From the NCBI RefSeq assembly GCF_023674465.1, contig NZ_CP098400.1, positions 1,116,001 to 1,180,000 of the forward strand: DNA of 64,000 nucleotides, given 5' to 3'. The notes beneath the pieces were generated by a model. It saw only the letters and a program-made list of their open reading frames with translations, had not been told where the DNA came from and ran no database searches. Below, one piece after another: positions 54,854 to 63,998 of the stretch (position 1 is the stretch's first letter; the number at the start of each line of letters is the position of its first letter). The stretch comes from Xiashengella succiniciproducens (lineage in GTDB: Bacteria > Bacteroidota > Bacteroidia > Bacteroidales > Marinilabiliaceae). Position numbers and translations under genes: made by a program.

Positions 54854-54870
54854 AACTTATTTGCAATTAC

Positions 54871-55926
54871 ATGGGATCCATTAAAAGAACATTGATGCTA
54901 TTGGCCTTGGGGCCAATAGCATTCTATTCCTGTACATCGGTTTCCACCGTTTCACTGGATGTGATGAGACCAGCTGAGGTTACTATCCCCCCGGAAATCT
55001 TGTCTGCAGTCGTTGTGGACAATTCCTATCCCTACTCAGGTGATAGTCTTCACCTGTTTGTCTCAGGTGCTGACACTCTTATTGTTGATTCTATCAGGGT
55101 GGATGACTTTGGGAATCGGCTTGTGCAAGCTGCAACCAAAAGTCTGCATAACAGGATGTTCTTTGATAATGTGTATATGTATCCCGAACCGCTCTACAAA
55201 GTCCTCAATGGTAAGGCCGGCCAATCTCTGAGTAGGGAGCAAATCAACGAACTACTTGACAGTTTCAACGCTCAGGTTGTAATATCCCTTGAGCAGGTTA
55301 GCTACCAGACTATTACATCGACCCTGCAGTTTGAGAATTTCTTGTATTTGACCGTGGATGCTCAAGGAAGTGCTCTATGGAAGGTTTATAACCGCGATGG
55401 CGGGATGCTTGATGTCTTCCTCCAGAGGGATTCTATATACTGGGACAATGAAGGACGCCCTCAGAGTAAGGAGGATCCAAAGATGCCCTCACTACGCAGT
55501 ACTGTGTATTCACTGGCAGATTTTATGGGTGACTATTATCCTGACAGGATAGTTCCATACTGGGAGAAAAAAAACAGATATTACTTCTCGTCCGGACACT
55601 ACTTATACGGCAGGGCTGATGACCTTGTGAAGGCCAATAACTGGGAGTCGGCTGCCAGAGTGTGGTACTATGTATTTGAGGAAGGCAACAAGAAGCAAAA
55701 GGCTATGAGTGCTTTCAATATTGCCCTGTCTTACGAGATACGGGGTGATTACGAAGAGGCTGCTGCCTGGGCAAAGAAGAGTGTTGATATAGTAAAAGAT
55801 CGAGGTCACTTTCTGGCTGCGTCCGGGACTATGGATGAGACTATAATTTTCGAGTATTACGATGATTTGGTAAAGAGGGCCAAGGAGGCTAAAAAACTGG
55901 AAGAACAGGTGGGATTGGGTTATTAA
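54871..55926 (+). CDS. DUF6340-type lipoprotein with TPR-like end
   Basis: 351 residues. A type II signal ends at Cys21 (AFYSCTS). Residues about 25-220 match the DUF6340 pattern as I know it (L-D-V-M-R-P-A-E-V-T-I-P, S-L-E-Q-V-S-Y ... D-A-Q-G-S-A-L-W-K-V-Y). The end (about 240-345) resembles TPR hairpins (A-A-R-V-W-Y-Y-V-F-E, A-M-S-A-F-N-I-A-L-S-Y-E-I-R-G-D-Y-E-E-A). Function unknown; outer-membrane or periplasmic. Confidence 0.75.
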   Translation: MGSIKRTLMLLALGPIAFYSCTSVSTVSLDVMRPAEVTIPPEILSAVVVDNSYPYSGDSLHLFVSGADTLIVDSIRVDDFGNRLVQAATKSLHNRMFFDNVYMYPEPLYKVLNGKAGQSLSREQINELLDSFNAQVVISLEQVSYQTITSTLQFENFLYLTVDAQGSALWKVYNRDGGMLDVFLQRDSIYWDNEGRPQSKEDPKMPSLRSTVYSLADFMGDYYPDRIVPYWEKKNRYYFSSGHYLYGRADDLVKANNWESAARVWYYVFEEGNKKQKAMSAFNIALSYEIRGDYEEAAAWAKKSVDIVKDRGHFLAASGTMDETIIFEYYDDLVKRAKEAKKLEEQVGLGY

Positions 55927-55935
55927 ATTTAGACT

Positions 55936-56718
55936 GTGAGTGAGGAACTGAACATATCGCTAGTGCAGTATGATATTGCGTGGGAAGATCCGGAAGCCAA
56001 CTATGAGAGGGTTGAAAAACTGATCCTTGAACGTGAGCTTAGGAGCGATATTATTGTCCTTCCGGAAATGTTTAATACAGGCTTTACTATGGAGCCGGCA
56101 AAGATAGTCGATGAAGTGGTGTGTAGCCGAGCTTTGGATAAAATGAAAGCCTGGGCGGAAAAAACCGGAGCTGTGATTGCCGGATCTATCGCATTCCCGG
56201 AGTCTGGCAGGTTTTACAACCGCTTTGTTGCCATCTTTCCTTCCGGAAAGATGGTTCATTACGACAAAAGACATCTATTCAGAATGGGGGATGAGCACAA
56301 GACCTATTCCCCGGGTTTCGGACAATCTATATTTGAATTAAAGGGATGGCGCATTGCCCCCTTTATCTGCTATGATCTGAGGTTTCCCGTGTGGAACCGC
56401 AACGTCAATAATAGCTACGACCTGGCTTTATATTCGGCTAACTGGCCGGAAAACCGAAAGTCTGTCTGGTTTACCCTTCTTAATGCCAGGGCTATTGAAA
56501 ATCAGTGCTATGTGGCTGGAGTAAACCGGATTGGTATGGATCCGGCTTGCACCTATCCGGGAGGCTCAATACTTATTGACTACAAGGGCAATGTGCTTTC
56601 TGAAGCTTCCTCTTCAGATGAAGGACTCCTGGAACAGACTTTCAGTCTGGAATCGCTGCGACGTTTCCGGGAGAAGTTTCCCGCATGGATGGATGCTGAT
56701 CCGTTTGATATCCTGTAA
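55936..56718 (+). CDS. Nitrilase-superfamily amidase (omega-amidase/YafV-like)
   Basis: 260 residues from a GTG start 9 bases after the preceding gene. The catalytic triad is visible: Glu44 in LPEMFNTGF, Lys111 in YDKRHLF and Cys145 in FICYDLRFPVW. Residue spacing matches the omega-amidase/YafV group that hydrolyses 2-oxoglutaramate or 2-oxosuccinamate in metabolite repair. The exact substrate is not provable from sequence. Last gene of the dehydrogenase-lipoprotein-amidase cluster. Confidence 0.9.
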   Translation: MSEELNISLVQYDIAWEDPEANYERVEKLILERELRSDIIVLPEMFNTGFTMEPAKIVDEVVCSRALDKMKAWAEKTGAVIAGSIAFPESGRFYNRFVAIFPSGKMVHYDKRHLFRMGDEHKTYSPGFGQSIFELKGWRIAPFICYDLRFPVWNRNVNNSYDLALYSANWPENRKSVWFTLLNARAIENQCYVAGVNRIGMDPACTYPGGSILIDYKGNVLSEASSSDEGLLEQTFSLESLRRFREKFPAWMDADPFDIL

Positions 56719-57138
56719 AGACAATCTAATCATCAGTTTATTGTTGTATTAAACATCAATTCTGTTCCTACTTAACAGAATCTTAGCCTATTTAACTGCT
56801 GCTATTTTAGTTTGTCTAAATCAATGATTTATTTGTGTTTGTCCTTATTAATCTGTCGCATATCAAAATTTGGAACGATATAGTATAAACTTTCACCCTG
56901 ATTTAATCTTTTTTTATTTAAAAAATCATAAATTGAAATAAAGCGCTTATTCAAAGAGGTGCTTTAATGGAGTTTTTTGACATAACTTACTGTGAGGCAA
57001 TTGGGTAGTCCCCCAAGTGTAATAGTGGAAGTGATTGGCTGAGGTTTTGCAGCAAAATGTAGTTGTAGTGAATATAATTTTAATACAATTAACCTTGACC
57101 CGTGAATATTGAGTGAGTTTACTTTTTAATTGCGAGGT
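56719..57138. other. Intergenic stretch without a gene
   Basis: About 420 AT-rich bases. A minus-strand frame of 108 codons crossing this stretch overlaps the small gene at 57139 and has no recognisable features, so I do not call it. The block TTTCACCCTGATTT at about 56894 resembles TTACACCCTGATTT at about 59390, upstream of the TonB-like gene; a shared promoter or repeat element is possible. Confidence 0.4.
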
Positions 57139-57411
57139 ATGAAGAATTACAGAGTAAGAGTGGCGGAGGAGAAGATGGCATTCTTCGAGGAGTTGATGAG
57201 TTATTTGGATTTCTGTGATTACGAGGGGATCGAAGACACAGTCGAGTCCGGAGCATTCGGTGATGTTAAACATTCAAAATCAGGTAGAAAAACACTATCC
57301 AAAGACAAAATAAAACCTGGACCCAATGTTGGTGATACAGAAAGTAAGTTTGCTAACTTGCGTGAGGTGATGGCTAAGATTGAGGCACTTAGGGATAAAG
57401 ACAAAAAGTGA
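57139..57411 (+). CDS. Small hypothetical protein, antitoxin-like N-terminus
   Basis: 90 residues from the ATG at 57139 (a TTG at 57130 adds three). The first 30 residues, M-K-N-Y-R-V-R-V-A-E-E-K-M-A-F-F-E-E-L-M, then S-Y-L-D-F-C-D-Y-E, have the strand-helix pattern of small Bacteroidetes proteins that precede RelE-like toxins; the rest is Lys/Gly-rich and charged. No toxin gene follows: an IS1182 element begins 56 bases after the stop. The antitoxin reading is an inference. Confidence 0.55.
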   Translation: MKNYRVRVAEEKMAFFEELMSYLDFCDYEGIEDTVESGAFGDVKHSKSGRKTLSKDKIKPGPNVGDTESKFANLREVMAKIEALRDKDKK

Positions 57412-57467
57412 CTCCGTTATTCTTTCCTTTCATTGTGTTAAACCGTATCACCGGTTAATTTCCTATG

Positions 57468-59276
57468 GAGGCTGTCTAAAAAGATTAGGCAGTCTCTTTT
57501 TTTGTTTGATTTTTTTCTCGAAAAAGTTGGTTATATAATTGATATATAGTATATTAATACTATAAATCAATCCATAATGAAAAAAGTTGTTTTCAAAGAG
57601 CTTCCAAACAATCAAGCTCAGTTATTCCCTGAAAACCTCTTGGATCGCATACCAGCAGACCATCCAGTTCGTCTGGTTGATAAGGTTGTAGATCAACTGG
57701 ATATCACATCTATACTAAATAAATACAAAGGTGGTGGTGCTAGCAGTTTTCATCCAAGAATGATGGTTAAAATACTGTTCTACAGTTATTTAAACAACAT
57801 ATTTTCGTGCAGAAAGATTGAAAAGGCTTTACAAGAGAATATTCATTTTATCTGGTTATCAAAGGGCTGTGTTCCAGACTTTAGAACAATCAATTATTTT
57901 AGGAGTACCCGTTTGCAGGGAGAAATTAAGACCATCTTTGCAGAAGTAGTTAGATTACTGCATGGTATGGGGTTTGTGAGTCTTCAGGTACAGTATGTTG
58001 ATGGAACAAAAATAGAAGCTACCTCAAACAGGTACACCTTTGTATGGCGAGGCACAGTTGAGAAAAACAAAGCAAAACTGGAAGAAAGGATAAGGAGTAT
58101 TCTTAAAGATATTGATAGTCAAATTAAAGAGGACTCAAAAACTCTCAACAAAGAAGATTTGCCCCAATCAATAGACTCAGATTTATTAAAAAGCAAAATA
58201 GCTGAGCTTAACACCAGGCTTAAGGATACAAATAAGTCCACATCTAAGCAACTAAAGCAATTACAGGAGGAACATCTGCCACGGTTGGAGAAATACGAGA
58301 AGCAACTTGACACTCTGGGTGATCGCAACAGTTTTAGCAAGACTGACGAGGATGCTACTTTCATGCGAATGAAAGAAGATCATATGAAGAATGGGCAGCT
58401 GAAACCAGCTTATAATCCTCAGATTAGTACAGAGAACCAGATTATTACCCATTACAGTATCCATCAAACCCCAGGTGATACAAGAACATTAAAGTGTCAT
58501 CTGGAGGGATTTAAAAACCAATATGGAAGTCATAGCTCTACGGTCGTTGCAGACGCCGGCTACGGAAGCGAGGAGAATTATGAATACCTGGAAGCAAATA
58601 ATATAGAGTACTTTGTCAAGTACAACTACTTCCACAAAGAACAGAAAAGAGCATTTAAAAAGAATGCATTTCTAAGCCAAAACCTATATTACAACGAACA
58701 TGAAGATTATTATGTATGCCCGATGGGACAGCATATGACCAATAAAGGTGAAAGAAAAGTGACTTCTGAGAATGGGTATGTATCAAAGGTGACACGTTAT
58801 CAAGCGCAAAACTGTACTGGATGCCCGTTGCGCGGACTTTGTTTTCAAGCTACCGGTAATCGAATAATAGAGATCAATCACAGGTTAAGGATCCTAAAAA
58901 AGAAGGCCAGGGAACAGCTATTAAGTGAACAGGGCCTATATCACAGAAGTAGACGCCCAATAGAACCGGAAGCAGTGTTTGGACAAATAAAACACAACAA
59001 CAAGTTCACCAGATTTACACTGAAAGGCCTTAAGAAAGTTGAAATCGAGTTTGGCCTGATAGCTATTGCTCATAACTTAAGAAAAATCATAGGCAAAGGT
59101 GCGTGTGTTTCAAAAACAGTACTCCAAAATGCAATTTTCTTCTTGTTTGAACCCCTATATGCAAAAATCCAAAAAGGAATATGGAATTTTCGTAAACATG
59201 TTCATCTAAAAATCGAAATCTATTCTTATCAACTTGCTTAAATTGAAAAAGAGGTTGCCCTTAATTGGACAACCTC
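57468..59276 (+). mobile_element. IS1182-family insertion sequence, copy B
   Basis: 1809 bp, the same length and ends as copy A (51782-53590) but opposite orientation. Hairpins at both ends: GAGGCTGTCTAA / TTAGGCAGTCTC on the left and GAGGTTGCCC / GGACAACCTC on the right. No clear target duplication. Confidence 0.9.
57577..59241 (+). CDS. IS1182-family transposase, copy B
   Basis: 554 residues, nearly identical to the protein at 51817-53481; I noticed two residue changes (Thr for Ser near residue 47 and Leu for Val at the penultimate position). Same DUF772/DDE architecture and Cys cluster. Complete. Confidence 0.93.
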   Translation: MKKVVFKELPNNQAQLFPENLLDRIPADHPVRLVDKVVDQLDITSILNKYKGGGASSFHPRMMVKILFYSYLNNIFSCRKIEKALQENIHFIWLSKGCVPDFRTINYFRSTRLQGEIKTIFAEVVRLLHGMGFVSLQVQYVDGTKIEATSNRYTFVWRGTVEKNKAKLEERIRSILKDIDSQIKEDSKTLNKEDLPQSIDSDLLKSKIAELNTRLKDTNKSTSKQLKQLQEEHLPRLEKYEKQLDTLGDRNSFSKTDEDATFMRMKEDHMKNGQLKPAYNPQISTENQIITHYSIHQTPGDTRTLKCHLEGFKNQYGSHSSTVVADAGYGSEENYEYLEANNIEYFVKYNYFHKEQKRAFKKNAFLSQNLYYNEHEDYYVCPMGQHMTNKGERKVTSENGYVSKVTRYQAQNCTGCPLRGLCFQATGNRIIEINHRLRILKKKAREQLLSEQGLYHRSRRPIEPEAVFGQIKHNNKFTRFTLKGLKKVEIEFGLIAIAHNLRKIIGKGACVSKTVLQNAIFFLFEPLYAKIQKGIWNFRKHVHLKIEIYSYQLA

Positions 59277-59450
59277 TTTTTTTTGTAACAAATACCAGTC
59301 ACTTGCTCTCCCTCTGTTACTATGCATAACTTTCTGGGGAGGTTCTGTCCAATGATACCTAAATGTGTCTAGAATATTGAAACTTACACCCTGATTTGGT
59401 ATGATTATTGCGCCATAAAGTTTATAAACCAGCTCATAATCCTAGTTGCC

Positions 59451-60101
59451 ATGAGAAAGATATTTATCACTTCATCCAAAATTGCGATTGCACTGTTGTC
59501 AGTCGCTTTGCTGCCGGCATTTGTAATGGCAGAAAATCCCAACTCTGTAGTAAACGATTCAGTTTACACAGTGGTGGATAAAGCACCTAAGTTTAACGGC
59601 AAACCTTCTCGAATTGACCGTTTTATCAGGGAGAACTTAATATATCCTGATGATGCCTGGATGGAAGGAATTGAAGGAGTAGTCACAGTCTCTTTTGTAG
59701 TGACTCGTGAGGGACAACTGATGGATGCTAAAATTGAGTCGGGTGTTGAACCCCTTCTTGATATGGAGGCTCTAAGGGTAGTCGAACTGATGCAGTCATG
59801 GACTCCTGCTAAGAAAAATGGTCAATTGGTGCATTCCAGAATGGTGGTACCTGTTTCTTTCTCCCTGACTGAAGATGAAAAGGCATTTGCAGAAACATTG
59901 ATAAACCACGGTCTTGAGAAAAATCCTCCGCTTTTTGTGCTTGATAATAAGATAGTACGCAGCAGAGTTCACCTGCCTTCATACAATGTGCAGTCAATCA
60001 GAGTGCTGAAGGGGGAAGAGGCTGTTAAACGCTTTGGTGAAGAGGGCAAAAACGGGGTTGTTATAATTACTACCAAGAGGGGAACTCCTCCAATCAGGTA
60101 A
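59451..60101 (+). CDS. TonB C-terminal-domain protein with plug-like tail
   Basis: 216 residues. A signal peptide ends around VMAENP. Residues about 60-145 form a TonB_C domain (LIYPDDAWMEGIEGVVTVSF, V-T-R-E-G-Q-L, D-M-E-A-L-R-V-V ... W-T-P-A-K-K-N-G-Q). The last ~35 residues (IRVLKGEEAVKRFGEEG, then KNGVVIITTKRG) look like the start of a TonB-dependent-receptor plug (Lys-Gly ... N-G-V-I-I-I-T-T-K). Combined TonB and plug pieces occur in Bacteroidetes proteins. No transmembrane anchor besides the signal, so it is likely periplasmic. Confidence 0.8.
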   Translation: MRKIFITSSKIAIALLSVALLPAFVMAENPNSVVNDSVYTVVDKAPKFNGKPSRIDRFIRENLIYPDDAWMEGIEGVVTVSFVVTREGQLMDAKIESGVEPLLDMEALRVVELMQSWTPAKKNGQLVHSRMVVPVSFSLTEDEKAFAETLINHGLEKNPPLFVLDNKIVRSRVHLPSYNVQSIRVLKGEEAVKRFGEEGKNGVVIITTKRGTPPIR

Positions 60102-60280
60102 CATTATTTTTGGCCGCTAATGCTTGGTCAATAATTAACTTCAGCATTCCAATCCCAGAGGTGACCTACGACGAAAAATTGGTTTATAGGGCATTTGCTT
60201 TCAATTTGTAAGTTTGGTCCTTTGTCAACTTCTGAGAAATGGCTTCTGCATAGGCTTTTCATTTCCATGTTGTAATCCCG

Positions 60281-60311
60281 GGTGCCTCGCTCGAGCGAGG
60301 CACCTTTTTTT
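60281..60311 (+). terminator. Intrinsic terminator after the TonB-like gene
   Basis: A 24-base perfect palindrome at 60281-60304 (arms GGTGCCTCGCTC / GAGCGAGGCACC) followed by seven T. It is about 180 bases after the TonB-like stop. The loopless stem is long and GC-rich, so it must open a few base pairs at its tip. Confidence 0.8.
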
Positions 60312-60462
60312 GAAATATTTAACCTTTTAGGATGTGATTGTCCGATATATAGCTGAAAGATCTGCAAATATAGGCTTTACATTCCACGACGATTTTTAGC
60401 TGCTTAAGCATAATAATACATTAATAGACTTTTTTAATATGTGCAAATCCTTATTTTTTGGT

Positions 60463-60470
60463 TAATTTTG
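60463..60470 (+). promoter_or_regulatory. Candidate -7 box for the pta operon
   Basis: TAATTTTG fits the Bacteroidetes -7 consensus TAnnTTTG and lies about 150 bases before pta. No convincing -33 TTTG is present at the right distance, so confidence is low. The rest of the ~500-base gap (60102-60620) shows no gene. Confidence 0.3.
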
Positions 60471-60620
60471 ACGCCTGAATCCCGGACAAACTATCCCATG
60501 AATGTTTAAATCTCTTGGCGACTCCAATAAATCTCGCTTCTGATTGTTGTAACGGTATAGTTTGCAACACTTTAGTGGTGTCGAACCGGTTTCGTATTAA
60601 CTAAAACATTTACTGAATAA

Positions 60621-61625
60621 ATGGATTTTATTGAAGGATTGAAAGCGAAGGCTCGTGAAGGCAAGGCAAGGATAGTATTGCCAGAGGGACTGGAGGAGCG
60701 TACGCTTAAAGCTGCTGATGTGATTTTAGCTGAAGGTTTTGCTGAAATCATCCTTATAGGTAACCCCGATGATATCAAAAAGTCGGCTACTACATTTGAC
60801 CTCAGGAATATTGATAAGGCTAAAATTGTTGATCCAGACAACCACGAAAAACTTGAGGCTTATACCCAGTTTCTGTATGAACTGCGTAAGAACAAAGGCC
60901 TGACAATGGAACAGGCTGCCAGACTGGTGAGGGATCCTCTGTATCTTGGCCCCCTGATGATCAAGAATGGCGATGCTGATGGTGAGGTTTCCGGTGCTGA
61001 AAATGCTACTGGTGACGTACTGCGTCCTGCATTCCAGATTGTAAAGACTCTTCCGGGCATCAGTGTAGTTTCCGGTGCTTTTATTATGATTCTTAAGGAT
61101 AAGGAATTTGGTGACAACGGCATTATGATATTTGCCGACTGTGCTGTAAATCCTGATCCGGATGCTTTACAACTTGCAGAAATTGCCGTATCTTCTGCTA
61201 TCACTGCAAAAAGCATAGCAGGTATCGATCCCCGCGTCTCATTGCTGAGCTTTTCTACCAAGGGTAGTGCAAAGCACGCTCTTGTTGACAAGGTTGTTGA
61301 GGCAACAGAAAAGGCAAAGGCAATGCGTCCTGATCTGATGATAGATGGTGAATTGCAGGCTGATGCTTCGATAATCGAAGCAATTGGCAAAAAGAAGGCT
61401 CCTGGAAGCAAAATCGCAGGTAAAGCCAACGTCCTTGTATTCCCTGATCTTCAATCAGGAAATATTTGCTACAAGCTGGTTCAGCGCCTTGCACATGCTG
61501 AGGCTATCGGCCCCATCCTGCAAGGTATGGCAGCACCTATCAACGACCTTTCAAGAGGTTGTTCGGTCAGCGACATCGTCAACCTGGTAGTAATTACTTG
61601 CAATCAGGCTTTAGGCTTGAAATAA
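60621..61625 (+). CDS. pta: Phosphate acetyltransferase
   Basis: 334 residues, the short Pta form without the N-terminal regulatory domain. Motifs: R-I-V-L-P-E-G-L-E-E-R-T, G-D-A-D-G-E-V-S-G-A-E-N-A-T, FADCAVNPDPDA, V-S-L-L-S-F-S-T-K-G-S-A and LQGMAAPINDLSRGCSVSD. It interconverts acetyl-CoA and acetyl phosphate; with AckA downstream this makes acetate and ATP. First gene of a three-gene operon. Confidence 0.94.
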   Translation: MDFIEGLKAKAREGKARIVLPEGLEERTLKAADVILAEGFAEIILIGNPDDIKKSATTFDLRNIDKAKIVDPDNHEKLEAYTQFLYELRKNKGLTMEQAARLVRDPLYLGPLMIKNGDADGEVSGAENATGDVLRPAFQIVKTLPGISVVSGAFIMILKDKEFGDNGIMIFADCAVNPDPDALQLAEIAVSSAITAKSIAGIDPRVSLLSFSTKGSAKHALVDKVVEATEKAKAMRPDLMIDGELQADASIIEAIGKKKAPGSKIAGKANVLVFPDLQSGNICYKLVQRLAHAEAIGPILQGMAAPINDLSRGCSVSDIVNLVVITCNQALGLK

Positions 61626-61658
61626 GCAGAGAGACATAAACAAAACATATATAGATAA

Positions 61659-62615
61659 ATGGCAGAAATAGTAGTTGAACCCATTGAGAAATATGCACTG
61701 AGCAATAAGAAGCGCGAGAAGACGCTTTTCTCCAAGATCGGTGTTGTGGGTTGCGGTAAAGAAGGACATAGCATTGCCAGAATAGCATCCTGGCATGGTA
61801 TGGAGGTTGTCTTTATTGAACTCAGCCTCGAGAAGATCGAAAGTGCAATCCAGGGTATCAGTAAGGAGCTTGATCAGCGTATTGAAAACTGGGGTTTGAC
61901 AGTTAGTGAAAAGAGAGCAATTATGAGTCGCATCCGCGGGTCCCTTGATTACAAGGATCTGGCAGGTTGCGACTTCGTTATTGAGGCCATCCGTTCGGAT
62001 GAGAAGACAGGACGTCGCAGCATTGACCAACGCAAAGAGGTTTTCAAGGCTATCGAGGCAGTAGTTGACCGCGATGCAATCATTGCAACCAACGCAACAA
62101 CCATAGTAATCTCTGAATTGGCTTCCGAACTGGTTTACCGCGACAGATGCGTAAGCCTGCACTTCTTTGTTACATCCTCTGAAGCTAAGATCATTGAGGT
62201 TGTAAAGGGACTTTATACTACCGATGACGTATACAACAAGGTATGCACCTTCGTGAAACTGATCAACAGGGATGTAATCCCGGTTGAGGAATCAGCAGGT
62301 CTGATCAGTGTGCGCCTCTATGTGACCCTGCTCAATGAGGCATGTCAGGCCCTTATGGAAGGCGTTGCAAAAATGGAGGATATAGACAAGACCATGGTAA
62401 TAGGTCTCGGTATGAGATTCGGACCTTTCCACATGGCTGATATTATTGGTCTGAACAAAGTCATTAAATGGATGGATAACCTTTTTGAAGAGTTTGGCGA
62501 TTCTAAGTACAAGGCTGCTCCGATTATCAAGAGAATGGTTAGAGCCAAAAGACTTGGAGTACAGACAGGCGAAGGTTTCTATAGATATGACAGCGAAGGC
62601 CGCCGCTTGAGCTGA
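61659..62615 (+). CDS. 3-hydroxyacyl-CoA dehydrogenase-like protein with altered active-site motifs
   Basis: 318 residues. Rossmann NAD site GVVGCGKEG (G31-x-G33-x-x-G36), then a C-terminal 3HCDH domain ending GVQTGEGFYRYD. His168 and Glu180 keep the spacing of the catalytic dyad, but the usual H-F-F-N-P is HFFVT (168-172), and the usual A-G-F-x-x-N-R is AGLISVRL, so both conserved Asn residues are gone. It may act on a different substrate or be a sensor or partner of the acetate enzymes. It sits between pta (33 bases) and ackA (49 bases), a tight operon position. Short-chain hydroxybutyryl-CoA dehydrogenase is the nearest family. Confidence 0.8.
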   Translation: MAEIVVEPIEKYALSNKKREKTLFSKIGVVGCGKEGHSIARIASWHGMEVVFIELSLEKIESAIQGISKELDQRIENWGLTVSEKRAIMSRIRGSLDYKDLAGCDFVIEAIRSDEKTGRRSIDQRKEVFKAIEAVVDRDAIIATNATTIVISELASELVYRDRCVSLHFFVTSSEAKIIEVVKGLYTTDDVYNKVCTFVKLINRDVIPVEESAGLISVRLYVTLLNEACQALMEGVAKMEDIDKTMVIGLGMRFGPFHMADIIGLNKVIKWMDNLFEEFGDSKYKAAPIIKRMVRAKRLGVQTGEGFYRYDSEGRRLS

Positions 62616-62664
62616 TCAGCCTTCAGAAAGGAACTTATTATCAATACACAGAAGACAGTTTAAA

Positions 62665-63882
62665 ATGAAAATATTAGTAATGAACTGCGGAAGTTCATCC
62701 ATTAAGTACCAGCTTTTTAACATGGACTCCAACAACTGGAGTGTCATGGCCAAGGGAGGGGTCGAAAAGGTAGGTCTTAAGGGTTCCTTCCTCAAACACG
62801 AAAAGGAAAACGGAGAAAAGGTACTGCTCGAAGGTGAAATCATGGACCATGCAACAGGTATCGACTACATACTTGGTGTAATGACCAGCGAACGCCACGG
62901 CTGTATCAAAAGCCTTGAAGAGATTGATGCTGTAGGACACCGTGTTGTACACGGAGGTGAGACCTTCAACTCAAGTGTATTCATCACTGATGAGGTGATT
63001 ACTAAGATGAAGGATTGTATCGAGCTTGCCCCATTGCATAATCCGCCGAACCTCAAGGGTATCTTCGCTATATCGTCATTGCTGCCGCATGTGCCTCAGG
63101 TGGGTGTCTTCGACACAGCCTTCCACCAGACCATGCCTAAGCATGCGTATATGTATGCCATACCCAACTCACTGTACAAGAAATATGGTGTGCGTCGCTA
63201 CGGATTTCACGGAACAAGCCACCGCTATGTTAGTAAAAGGGCTGCCGAAATCCTGAATGAGGACTATGCAAACCTGCGCATTATATCCTGCCACCTTGGT
63301 AATGGTGCTTCAATAGCAGCCATCATGGGAGGTAAGTCTATCGATACTTCAATGGGTTTTACCCCGCTTGAAGGTCTGATGATGGGTACCCGCAGCGGTG
63401 ACCTTGATGTGGGCGCTGTTACCTATATCATGGAAAAGGAAATGATCGGCACCAAGTCGGCCAGTGTATTGTTCAACAAGCACAGTGGTATGTTGGGTGT
63501 AACCGGTATCTCTTCTGACATGCGTGAGATTGAGTCCGCCATCGAGAAGGGTGACGAGCTGGCCAAGATCGGTATGGAAATGTACACCTACAGGGTTAAG
63601 AAATATATAGGAAGCTACGCTGCTGCAATGGGTGGTGTTGACGTGGTTATCTTTACCGGTGGCGTGGGTGAGAATGGAGACGATACTCGTGCTTCAATCT
63701 GCCAAGGACTTGAGTTTATCGGTGTTGAAGTGGATCCTGCAAAGAACAAGAAACTCAGAAGCAAGGAAGCTGTGATCTCTAAGGATGGAGCAAAGGTTAA
63801 GGTAATGGTTGTTCCAACCAACGAGGAACTTGTAATCGCTCAGGATACAATGCAAATTGTAGAGGAACTGGTGAGGAAATAG
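62665..63882 (+). CDS. ackA: Acetate kinase
   Basis: 405 residues with the AckA landmarks: MNCGSSSIKYQLFN (Asn and phosphate loop), GHRVVHGGE, FDTAFHQTMP, RYGFHGTSHRYV, CHLGNGASIAAI, G-F-T-P-L-E-G-L-M-M-G-T-R-S-G-D and FTGGVGENGD. It converts acetyl phosphate plus ADP to acetate plus ATP. Last gene of the pta operon. Confidence 0.97.
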   Translation: MKILVMNCGSSSIKYQLFNMDSNNWSVMAKGGVEKVGLKGSFLKHEKENGEKVLLEGEIMDHATGIDYILGVMTSERHGCIKSLEEIDAVGHRVVHGGETFNSSVFITDEVITKMKDCIELAPLHNPPNLKGIFAISSLLPHVPQVGVFDTAFHQTMPKHAYMYAIPNSLYKKYGVRRYGFHGTSHRYVSKRAAEILNEDYANLRIISCHLGNGASIAAIMGGKSIDTSMGFTPLEGLMMGTRSGDLDVGAVTYIMEKEMIGTKSASVLFNKHSGMLGVTGISSDMREIESAIEKGDELAKIGMEMYTYRVKKYIGSYAAAMGGVDVVIFTGGVGENGDDTRASICQGLEFIGVEVDPAKNKKLRSKEAVISKDGAKVKVMVVPTNEELVIAQDTMQIVEELVRK

Positions 63883-63902
63883 TTTTAATTTTGACTATGA
63901 GC

Positions 63903-63932
63903 AAAAAGGGGTGCTTTGCAGCGCCCCTTTTT
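63903..63932 (+). terminator. Intrinsic terminator after ackA
   Basis: AAAAAGGGGTGCT (63903-63915) pairs with AGCGCCCCTTTTT (63920-63932) over 13 positions with one T-G wobble and a 4-base loop. It ends the pta-ackA operon 20 bases after the ackA stop. Confidence 0.85.
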
Positions 63933-63935
63933 ATT

Positions 63936-63998
63936 TTAAACCAAACCCCTTAGTATGATTTCCCTATCACCATACAGGTAGTCGATTGGTGCAATTTC
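63936..63998 (-). CDS. Possible 3' end of a minus-strand gene running off the window
   Basis: The last ~60 bases read on the minus strand give E-I-A-P-I-D-Y-L-Y-G-D-R-E-I-I-L-R-G-L-V followed by TAA. The composition looks protein-like and the terminator before it would suit a convergent gene. Only 20 codons are visible, so family and reality are uncertain. Confidence 0.35.
   Translation of the reverse strand, partial: EIAPIDYLYGDREIILRGLV

Noticed and set aside
56947-57273. 108-codon minus-strand frame between the amidase gene and the second IS1182 copy
   Set aside because: No recognisable domain, poor composition, and it overlaps the more plausible small gene at 57139 on the other strand.
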